In this document: one piece after another, positions 27,032 to 33,984 of the stretch
How the letters are laid out: every line of letters begins with the position of its first letter
How positions within the stretch are numbered: the first letter of the stretch is position 1
From: Accumulibacter sp.
GTDB taxonomy: Bacteria; Pseudomonadota; Gammaproteobacteria; Burkholderiales; Rhodocyclaceae
Direction: 5' to 3'
Assembly: GCF_029255125.1 (NCBI RefSeq)
Contig: NZ_JAPUVR010000100.1
Location: forward strand, 62,001 to 126,000
DNA: 64,000 nucleotides
Program-made: the position numbers and the translations under genes
The notes under the pieces: generated by a model
What the model was told of the DNA's origin: nothing
The model's input: the letters and a program-made list of their open reading frames with translations, nothing else
The model's database searches: none

Positions 27032-28237
27032 TCAGCGCAGCAGCGCGACGTAGGTCGCCGCGATGATGGCTGTCGTGATCACGCCGCTGATATTGGCGCC
27101 GAGGGCCTGCGGCAAGATGATCGCGCGCGGGTTGGCGTCGGTCGCGATCTTCTGGACCACTTTGGCCGTCGTCGGAACACAACTGACACCGGCAATTCCG
27201 ATCATCGGGTTGAACTTCTTGCCGGACCAGAAGTAGAGCAGATACCCGCCGAGCAGACCGCCGAGCGCCGAGATCGTCAAGGCCAGCATGCCGAGGAGCA
27301 GGAGCTTGAGCACCGTCGGATCGAGCAGCGTGTTTGCTTCGCACAACACACCCAGCGTCAGGCCAAGAAAGAACGTTGCACCATACAGGAAAGTCTCGCC
27401 GATCAGCTTGGTAAAGGGATCGATGCCGCTTTCGCGAACGGCAACGCCCAGGAACAGCGAGAAGAAGAGCGGCGCGGCAACGGGAAAAAGGAGGCAGAGC
27501 AGCGTACAGGCGACGACGGCGAAAACGAGCTTCTGCGAGCGGCTGATCTTGGGCCCCTGATCGCCACTCATGTCAAGCCCGCGGATATGCTTGGGCACGA
27601 GCCACTTGATCAGGTAGGGATAGGCACCGTAAGTCAGTCCGAGATACAGGTAGCCGACGACGGTGATCGGAACGAACAAGTTCTTCGCCAGCACGAGCGA
27701 AGCGAACAACACCATCGGCCCGTCGGCGCCGCCGATCGTTGCTACAGCCGCCGCTTCGCCCTGGTTCAGGCCGATGCCTACGGCGATCGGAAAGACGGCG
27801 ATCGTGCCAAGCTCGGCGAAAAGGGCGATGAACATGCTCTGGAATGGGCGTGCCATCACGTAGCCAACATCGAGGAGGACGCCAATACCCATGAAAACCA
27901 GACAGGCGATCAGGCCGTTGCTGAAAGTCAGCGTGTAGATCGGTTGCAGCCAGTCGATCTGCAGGATGTTGATCAGGTCTACCGGCTCAGACATCAATGG
28001 GTCAACGAACAAGGTGCCCATCTTGTTGCCTTCGAGGAACATCACGCCCGCGTTCACCGAAGACATGCCGAGCCCCATCGGGATCATCAGCAACGGTTCA
28101 AGGACGTTCTTCGAGCCCAGGTAGATGAGCAAGAAGCCGAGCAGCATCAGAAAGATGCGGCCAAACATGATCTTCGGCTCGGCGGCCGCGAGTGTCGCGA
28201 TACCCTGGAACAGATCCAGAAAGTGAATGCTTTCCAT
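27032..28237 (-). CDS. mmdB: Na+-transporting decarboxylase beta subunit (methylmalonyl-CoA/oxaloacetate type)
   Basis: A 401-residue integral membrane protein with about ten hydrophobic segments. Family motifs are GIGVLLDVGYVMARPFQSM, TIGGADGPMVLFASLVLAKN (the GGADGP Asp is the residue linked to Na+ movement in OadB) and NPMIGIAGVSCVPTTAKVVQ. It couples decarboxylation of carboxybiotin to export of Na+. It is the last gene of the operon, after mmdA, the gamma-like subunit and the biotin carrier. The ATG at 28237 is preferred over a TTG nine bases upstream. The substrate is assigned from the alpha subunit. Confidence 0.92.
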   Translation of the reverse strand: MESIHFLDLFQGIATLAAAEPKIMFGRIFLMLLGFLLIYLGSKNVLEPLLMIPMGLGMSSVNAGVMFLEGNKMGTLFVDPLMSEPVDLINILQIDWLQPIYTLTFSNGLIACLVFMGIGVLLDVGYVMARPFQSMFIALFAELGTIAVFPIAVGIGLNQGEAAAVATIGGADGPMVLFASLVLAKNLFVPITVVGYLYLGLTYGAYPYLIKWLVPKHIRGLDMSGDQGPKISRSQKLVFAVVACTLLCLLFPVAAPLFFSLFLGVAVRESGIDPFTKLIGETFLYGATFFLGLTLGVLCEANTLLDPTVLKLLLLGMLALTISALGGLLGGYLLYFWSGKKFNPMIGIAGVSCVPTTAKVVQKIATDANPRAIILPQALGANISGVITTAIIAATYVALLR

Positions 28238-28331
28238 ACGCGTCAATCCTCGCGCCGGTCAGGCAAAGGCATTTGCCGGCGCATCGAGAGTTGCAGGCGG
28301 CAGGATTTCATCCCTGCCGGTTCGTCGAACG

Positions 28332-28733
28332 TCAGGCGATAGTCAGCAGCGGCTGCCCGCCGTCGACCGCATCGCCGGCGGCGACCAGGACTTTGGTCAC
28401 CTGACCAGCGCGCGCCGAGGTGATCGGTGTCTTCATCTTCATTGCTTCAAGAACGAGTAGCTGATCACCGGCGGCAACAGTTTGGCCAACTTTGACGTTG
28501 ACCTCGACGACCACTCCGCCCATGGCGGCGACGACATCGTTGGCTCCGGCAGCCGCCGCTGCGGCGGGCGCTGCCGCCGGGGCGGCTACGCTGCTCGCGC
28601 TGCTGGCAGCGCTCGCCAGCGCACTGGCAACCGGTGTGGCGGCGGGCGCGCTCTGCGTTTGTCCGGTGCCAAGTTCGAGAACGCTGACCTCGTACTCGCG
28701 ACCGTTGACGGTAACCTTGAAATGTCTGGGCAT
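28332..28733 (-). CDS. mmdC: Biotin carboxyl carrier subunit of the Na+-pumping decarboxylase
   Basis: A 133-residue protein. It begins MPRHFKVTVNGREYEVSVLE, then has an Ala/Pro-rich flexible linker of about 40 residues, then a biotinyl domain with LVLEAMKMKTPI; Lys99 is the biotin site. The carrier swings carboxylate from the transferase (mmdA) to the membrane subunit (mmdB). The ATG at 28733 has a good site (AAGGAGAGAG) upstream. It lies 13 bases after the gamma-like gene. Confidence 0.93.
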   Translation of the reverse strand: MPRHFKVTVNGREYEVSVLELGTGQTQSAPAATPVASALASAASSASSVAAPAAAPAAAAAAGANDVVAAMGGVVVEVNVKVGQTVAAGDQLLVLEAMKMKTPITSARAGQVTKVLVAAGDAVDGGQPLLTIA

Positions 28734-28746
28734 CTGATCTCTCTCC

Positions 28747-29076
28747 TTATCGGGGGCCACGGCCCGTGGGCCCGGGCGTATGGGAATGCTGGGCGGCGCG
28801 CGCGCCGGAGGCCCAGCCATGGCTGCTTGGTGCGATGTGCAGTATGCGGTGCGGTCCCATGGCGACAAAAATTGCCGCCGAGAGGGCTGCGACGTCTTCA
28901 TCCGGAACGCCGAGGCCAACCGGACATACCGTGCCGGTTGGAATGTCGGCTGGTTTGCTCTTTTCCATCCGTCCGGTCAGCGAAACCATCATCTTGATCA
29001 GCAGGGCGACCAGCACTGAAATGACGATGGCAATACCGTAGACCTGCAGGGCTTTGAGAGTGGCGGCAGTCAGCAT
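28747..29076 (-). CDS. mmdD: Decarboxylase gamma/delta subunit (OadG/MmdD family)
   Basis: A 109-residue protein with one N-terminal membrane helix (YGIAIVISVLVALLIKMMVS), as in OadG/MmdD. The acidic-to-mixed middle contains VPDEDVAALSAAIFVAMG, which resembles the family's C-terminal segment. The end is Gly/Arg/Pro-rich. The subunit assembles the complex and binds metal in relatives. It lies between mmdA (24 bases upstream) and the biotin carrier gene. Confidence 0.87.
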   Translation of the reverse strand: MLTAATLKALQVYGIAIVISVLVALLIKMMVSLTGRMEKSKPADIPTGTVCPVGLGVPDEDVAALSAAIFVAMGPHRILHIAPSSHGWASGARAAQHSHTPGPTGRGPR

Positions 29077-29100
29077 GGAGTTTAGTCCTCGTGCGGGGAA

Positions 29101-30654
29101 TTACATGGGTATGTTGCCGTGCTTCTTGGCCGGTCGGAGTTCGCGTTTGTCGAGTGTCTTGCGCAAGGCCAGGGCGACCATCCAACGTGTATCCTGCGGC
29201 TCGATGACGTCGGTAATATAGAAATTACCCGCGGAAACGTAGGGCGAGGCGAACTCGTCGCGGTATTCCTGTGCCAATTCGGCTGCGCGTGCCTGGCTGT
29301 CTTCGGCTTCCTTGATTTCCTTGCGGTAGAGGATCTTGACCGCCGCTTCTGCGCCCATGACGGCGATCTCTGCCGTCGGCCAGGCAAAGACCATGTCCGC
29401 CCCCATTTCCTGGCTGCACATGGCAAGGTACGAACCACCATAGGCCTTGCGGCAGATCACGGTGATTTTCGGTGCAGTGCATGAACCGTAGGCCGAAAGC
29501 ATTTTGGCGCCATGGCGGATGATTCCGCCGCGCTCCTGCTCGACACCGGGCAGGAAGCCAGGGACATCAACCAGCGTTACGACGGGGATGTTGAAGATGT
29601 TGCAAGTCCGTACGAAACGCGCCACCTTGTCGGCCGCGTTCAGATCAAGTGCGCCTGCCATGACCATTGGTTGATTGGCGACGATACCGGCGACGACGCC
29701 GCTGATCCGCGCGAAGCCGACGATGACATTGCGCGCAAAGCCCGCATGCACCTCGAGCAGTTCGCCGCCGTCGACGATACGGCGAATGATCGCGTACATG
29801 TCCATCGGCGCCGACGCGCTATCGGGAATGCACTCATTGATCGACGGATCTTCCATTTCCTCGATCGGCGCTGCGAGGTTGTGCGGTGGGTCTTCGGTGT
29901 TATTCGCTGGCAGATAGGACAGCAGTTGCCTGACCAGGGCAATCGCCTGCTGGTCGTCGTCGACGATGAAGTGGGCGTTACCGCTGACGGTTGCGTGCAT
30001 TTCAGCGCCGCCGACCTCGGCCATCGTCGTCGCGCGTCCGGTTACCGCCTTGATGACTTCCGGACCGGTGAGGAACATGTGCGCATTGCTGCGTGTCATG
30101 ATGACGAAATCCATCAACGCTGGCGAATAGGCAGCTCCCCCGGCACAGGGACCACAGATCACGGCGATCTGCGGAACGACGCCGGAGAGCAGGACATTGG
30201 TGTAGAACACATCGCCGTAGCCGGAGAGAGCGTCAACCCCTTCCTGAATGCGCGCACCGCCAGAGTCCTTGAAAGCAACCAGTGGGACACCGATCTTCAG
30301 CGCATGTCGCATGATGCGCGTGATCTTGCGCGCCTGCATCTTGCCGAGCGTGCCGGCGACCACACTGAAGTCCTGGCTGAAGGCAGCCACCTGCGTGTGG
30401 CCGACATAGCCGCTTCCTGCGATGACTCCGTCGGCGGGCAACTCGCGTCCGGCCATACCGAAATGCGTTGCGGCGTGGGCGGCATGCAGCCCAAGTTCCT
30501 GGAAGGTTCCCTCGTCGTACAGCGCGTCGAGACGCTCGCGGGCCGACAGCAAACCCTTGGCATGCAGCGCCTCCAGCTTTTCCGGGCTGACGTTCTGGGT
30601 TAACCTGGCGCGCTTGGCGCGCAGCTTTTCGATTAGTTCCGGTCGTATCGTCAT
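29101..30654 (-). CDS. mmdA: Methylmalonyl-CoA decarboxylase alpha subunit (carboxyltransferase)
   Basis: A 517-residue carboxyltransferase of the PccB/MmdA family. Motifs include SARERLDALYDEGTFQELG, KDSGGARIQEGVDAL, CGPCAGGAAYSPALMDFVIM, VDVPGFLPGVEQERGGIIRH and RKAYGGSYLAMCSQEMGAD. It moves the carboxyl of methylmalonyl-CoA to biotin, giving propionyl-CoA. A plain propionyl-CoA carboxylase beta subunit looks similar, but the following genes for a Na+-pump membrane subunit and biotin carrier favour the decarboxylase; glutaconyl-CoA as substrate is less likely. It is the first gene of the operon, with a candidate promoter and palindrome about 80-110 bases upstream. Confidence 0.9.
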   Translation of the reverse strand: MTIRPELIEKLRAKRARLTQNVSPEKLEALHAKGLLSARERLDALYDEGTFQELGLHAAHAATHFGMAGRELPADGVIAGSGYVGHTQVAAFSQDFSVVAGTLGKMQARKITRIMRHALKIGVPLVAFKDSGGARIQEGVDALSGYGDVFYTNVLLSGVVPQIAVICGPCAGGAAYSPALMDFVIMTRSNAHMFLTGPEVIKAVTGRATTMAEVGGAEMHATVSGNAHFIVDDDQQAIALVRQLLSYLPANNTEDPPHNLAAPIEEMEDPSINECIPDSASAPMDMYAIIRRIVDGGELLEVHAGFARNVIVGFARISGVVAGIVANQPMVMAGALDLNAADKVARFVRTCNIFNIPVVTLVDVPGFLPGVEQERGGIIRHGAKMLSAYGSCTAPKITVICRKAYGGSYLAMCSQEMGADMVFAWPTAEIAVMGAEAAVKILYRKEIKEAEDSQARAAELAQEYRDEFASPYVSAGNFYITDVIEPQDTRWMVALALRKTLDKRELRPAKKHGNIPM

Positions 30655-30733
30655 CTGAATTCCTGGTACGTGATTGGAGTGGAATTAGTTCTCATTCGCA
30701 TAGCGGTCCCGAGCGACCACTTTCCGGCAGCAT

Positions 30734-30762
30734 ATTATCCCATGTTCGGCATGGGTTGGCCA
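30734..30762 (-). promoter_or_regulatory. Candidate promoter of the mmd operon with internal palindrome
   Basis: Read on the minus strand: -35-like TGGCCA (30757-30762), 17-base spacer, -10-like GATAAT (30734-30739). The spacer contains CCCATG-CCGAA-CATGGG (30739-30755), a perfect inverted repeat with 6-bp arms, suggesting a dimeric regulator. The predicted start is near 30727, about 73 bases before mmdA. The remaining intergenic bases from 30655 to 31006 show no gene. Confidence 0.45.
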
Positions 30763-31006
30763 GTTTCGCTGCGAGTTTTCCGCGTGCCGGCCATATCCCG
30801 CGGCGGCCCGGCGCGGGTGAGGCGACGCAAAAGGCTGCGGCCGGGAAACTCGGGAGTGCTTGGGCGCCGGCGGCTGTCGGCAGCCGGCATTCTCGGGCAA
30901 GGGGTGTGGATCGGGCGCAACCGCGCGCTACGCAGCGAATCAGGCCAAGCTTGGTCGTGGAAGGCGTACAATGAGCGCCCGGCAAAGGAGCGAAAACAAG
31001 CGGGCG

Positions 31007-31034
31007 AAAAAAAAGCTCCGAAGGATCAGAGCTT
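31007..31034 (-). terminator. Rho-independent terminator after tRNA-Leu
   Basis: On the minus strand AAGCTC and GAGCTT form a 6-bp stem with a 10-base loop, followed by a run of eight T residues that begins with the last two bases of the stem. It lies nine bases beyond the CCA end of the tRNA. Confidence 0.85.
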
Positions 31035-31042
31035 GTTGTGTC

Positions 31043-31129
31043 TGGTGCCCAAGAGAGGAATCGAACCTCCACGGTGTTGCCACCACTAGGACCTGAACCT
31101 AGCGCGTCTACCAATTTCGCCACCTGGGC
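31043..31129 (-). tRNA. tRNA-Leu (anticodon CAG)
   Basis: An 87-base tRNA including an encoded CCA. The acceptor stem pairs GCCCAGG with CTTGGGC (one G-U). The anticodon stem is CTAGG/CCTAG with loop TTCAGGT, giving anticodon CAG, which reads CUG. A long variable arm (TGGTGGCAACACCG) is present, as expected for a class II leucine tRNA. The T-loop GGTTCGATTCC is canonical. A terminator follows directly. Confidence 0.97.
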
Positions 31130-31167
31130 ATGCCAGCGAGAAGCGAATTCTATAGGATCAAGAGCAA

Positions 31168-33336
31168 ATGTCAATGATCAATCCGCTCGGGATGAGAGGG
31201 CGTGATGCGCATCTGGCGCGCGAGGCTAAGCGCTATGAACACCCCCTGCCGTCGCGCGAATTCATCCTGCAGGTGCTCGAGGAGCAAGGTCGGCCGGTAG
31301 GCTTCGACGAACTCTGCCGGTTGCTCGAAATCCGGCCAGACGAGTGCGAACCGTTTCAGCGCCGCCTGGGCGCGATGGAACGTGAGGCGCAGTTGTTGCG
31401 CAATCGCAAGGCGGCGTACATTCTGCCGGAGCGAGCCAGCCTGATTGCCGGGCGCGTGGAGGGTCATCCGGACGGCTATGGCTTCCTCGTTCCGGACGAT
31501 GGCAGCGAGGACCTGTCGCTCGAAGCGCGGCAGATGGCGAAGGTCCTGCATCGCGATCGCGCCTTGGTCCGCGTCGTCGGCGTCGATCGCCGCGGACGGC
31601 GCGAGGGCGTCATCGTCGAAGTCCTCGAACGGGCGAACAGCAAGGTTGTCGGGCGCGTGCTGGTCGAGCACGGAATTACGCTGGTCGTGCCGGAGAACCG
31701 GCGCATCAATCAGGATATTCTGGTCGCACCCGATGACGGCGTGGCGGCCAAGCCGGGTCAGGTCGTGGTGGTCGAGATCATCGAGCAGCCTGATCGGCAC
31801 GCCAAACCGATTGGCCGTATCGTCGAGGTTCTTGGCGGCTACGCCGATCCTGGGATGGAGATCGAGATTGCCCTGCGCAAGCACGAGCTTCCTTTTGTTT
31901 TCTCACCTGGTGCACTGGCTGAGACGGCCGCCCTGCCGGACCAGGTCTCGTTGAACGACTCGGGCGGGCGGGTAGACTTGCGCGACTTGCCGCTGTTGAC
32001 GATCGACGGCGACACGGCGAAGGATTTCGATGATGCCGTTTTTGCCGAGCGGCGCGCCGACGGCTGGCGGCTGATCGTCGCGATTGCCGATGTCAGCCAT
32101 TATGTGCAGCCGGGGAGTGCGCTCGATCGGGCAGCCGCTGAACGCGGCAACTCGGTCTATTTCCCGCGCCGCGTGATTCCGATGTTGCCCGAGAAGCTGT
32201 CGAACGGCTTGTGTTCGCTCAATCCGGATGTCGACCGACTGGTGGTCGCCTGCGACATGGAGATTAGCGAGCGCGGCGAGATTGGCCACTATCGCTTCTA
32301 TCCGGCCGTCTTTCGCTCGCATGCACGGCTGACCTACGATCAGGTATGGACTTGGCTCAGTACTGCCGGCCAGCCCGCGGAAGCGGGACTCGCTGCGCTG
32401 CTGCCGCATCTACGCGCGCTCTACGATCTGTTTCATGTCCTCCAGTGCGCGCGTGAGCAACGCGGTGCGATCGATTTCGAAACAATCGAAACGCTGATGC
32501 TGTTCAACGATCAGGGCAAGATCGAGCGGATCGTTCCGGCCTACCGCAACGACGCGCATCGGCTGATCGAGGAATGCATGTTGGCGGCCAACGTTTGCGC
32601 GTCGGATTTCCTTCAGGTCAATCGGCAAGCGTGCCTGTACCGGGTTCATCAGGGTCCGACGGCCGAGAAGCTAGTCGGTCTGCGCAGCTTCCTCGCCGAG
32701 TTCGGCTTGGCTCTGGGTGGTGGCGACACTCCGACGGCACGCGACTACGCGTTGCTGCTCGAACAGGTACGCGATCGTCCGGATGCGCTGCTACTGCAGA
32801 CAGTAATGCTGCGCTCGCTGCGCCAAGCACTTTACAGCCCGGATAATGTCGGCCACTTTGGCCTCGCTTACGAGCACTACACGCACTTCACCTCGCCGAT
32901 CAGGCGCTATCCGGACCTGCTCGTGCATCGTTCGATCAAGGCCGTGCTCGCCGGGCAGCATTACTCACCTGGGAGTTGGCAAGAAGTGGGCGTGCACTGC
33001 TCGCAGACCGAACGTCGCGCTGACGAGGCGACGCGCGATGTGCTCAACTGGTTGAAATGCTATTACATGCGCGACCGCATCGGCGAGGTCTTCGCGGGGA
33101 GTATCGCGGCCGTCGTTCCTTTCGGCGTGTTCGTGGCGCTTGACGAAATCCATGTCGAGGGCCTGATCCATGTTTCCGAACTGGGTGAGGATTACTTTCA
33201 GTACGATAGCGTGAAGCACCAGATGCTTGGCCAGCGCACCGGTCGGCGCTACCGATTGGCTGATCGCCTGCGCGTCAGGCTGGTCCGGGCTGACCTCGAG
33301 AGCGGCCGAATCGATTTCGTCCCGGCTGACGCCTGA
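31168..33336 (+). CDS. rnr: Ribonuclease R
   Basis: A 722-residue exoribonuclease of the RNase II/R family. An N-terminal winged-helix-like region (SREFILQVLEEQGRPVGFDE) is followed by two cold-shock domains with RVEGHPDGYGFLVPDDGSED. The RNB catalytic domain has LLTIDGDTAKDFDDAVFAER, whose Asp residues bind metal, and NSVYFPRRVIPMLPEKLSNG. A C-terminal S1 domain contains VPFGVFVALDEIHVEGLIHV. It lacks the long basic tail of the E. coli enzyme. It degrades structured RNA. napF starts 34 bases after it. Confidence 0.94.
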   Translation: MSMINPLGMRGRDAHLAREAKRYEHPLPSREFILQVLEEQGRPVGFDELCRLLEIRPDECEPFQRRLGAMEREAQLLRNRKAAYILPERASLIAGRVEGHPDGYGFLVPDDGSEDLSLEARQMAKVLHRDRALVRVVGVDRRGRREGVIVEVLERANSKVVGRVLVEHGITLVVPENRRINQDILVAPDDGVAAKPGQVVVVEIIEQPDRHAKPIGRIVEVLGGYADPGMEIEIALRKHELPFVFSPGALAETAALPDQVSLNDSGGRVDLRDLPLLTIDGDTAKDFDDAVFAERRADGWRLIVAIADVSHYVQPGSALDRAAAERGNSVYFPRRVIPMLPEKLSNGLCSLNPDVDRLVVACDMEISERGEIGHYRFYPAVFRSHARLTYDQVWTWLSTAGQPAEAGLAALLPHLRALYDLFHVLQCAREQRGAIDFETIETLMLFNDQGKIERIVPAYRNDAHRLIEECMLAANVCASDFLQVNRQACLYRVHQGPTAEKLVGLRSFLAEFGLALGGGDTPTARDYALLLEQVRDRPDALLLQTVMLRSLRQALYSPDNVGHFGLAYEHYTHFTSPIRRYPDLLVHRSIKAVLAGQHYSPGSWQEVGVHCSQTERRADEATRDVLNWLKCYYMRDRIGEVFAGSIAAVVPFGVFVALDEIHVEGLIHVSELGEDYFQYDSVKHQMLGQRTGRRYRLADRLRVRLVRADLESGRIDFVPADA

Positions 33337-33369
33337 TGAAGCGGACGCTCGGCGCCTGGCGGGCTGGCT

Positions 33370-33861
33370 GTGGTTGATGTGGCGAGTCGGCGCAACTTTC
33401 TGCGCGGTCGGTTCGGTCTCCGCCCGAAGCCGCTGCGCCCGCCCTGGGCGCTCGCCGAGCACGCTTTTCAGCAGGCCTGCTCGCGTTGCGACGAATGCCG
33501 CAAGGTGTGTCCGACGGGTATCGTCGTCAGCGGCGAGGGCGGCTATCCGGAAATCGATTTCACCCGCGGCGAATGTACTTTCTGCGCTGCCTGCGTCGGT
33601 GTTTGTCGGAGCGCTGCGCTGCAGCGCGGCGAGGAAGGTCGCGCGTGGTCGCTGCGCGCGGTGCTTGGCGAGGTCTGTCTGGCCACGCGTGCGGTCGAGT
33701 GCCGGGTGTGCGCTGATCTTTGTCTCAACGGCGCGATCCTTTTTCTGCCGCAGCGCGGCGGGATCGCGCGACCGATCGTTGACGAAACGCGGTGCACCGG
33801 CTGCGGCGCCTGCCTCGCACCGTGTCCGACGAGGGCGATCAATGTTTGCCCGTCGACCTGA
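33370..33861 (+). CDS. napF: Ferredoxin-type protein NapF
   Basis: A 163-residue iron-sulfur protein with four Cys clusters: CSRCDECRKVCP, CTFCAACVGVC, CRVCADLC and CTGCGACLAPCP. The N-terminus SRRNFLRGRFG has the NapF pattern and resembles a Tat motif, though NapF is cytoplasmic in studied species. NapF is thought to help mature NapA before export. The start is GTG; an ATG seven bases on is out of frame. It is oddly placed: the other nap genes begin 3 kb away on the opposite strand. Confidence 0.87.
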   Translation: MVDVASRRNFLRGRFGLRPKPLRPPWALAEHAFQQACSRCDECRKVCPTGIVVSGEGGYPEIDFTRGECTFCAACVGVCRSAALQRGEEGRAWSLRAVLGEVCLATRAVECRVCADLCLNGAILFLPQRGGIARPIVDETRCTGCGACLAPCPTRAINVCPST

Positions 33862-33984
33862 TCGGCCGTCGGGCTTGCGCGATCTGCCAGCGCCTTGGTC
33901 GATTGTCTCCGGGGGTACGGCTGGCGCGCTGGCTGGTTGCTCCGGTTCGCCCGCTCCGCGGGTCAGGCGTGGAGGAGCAGGGAC

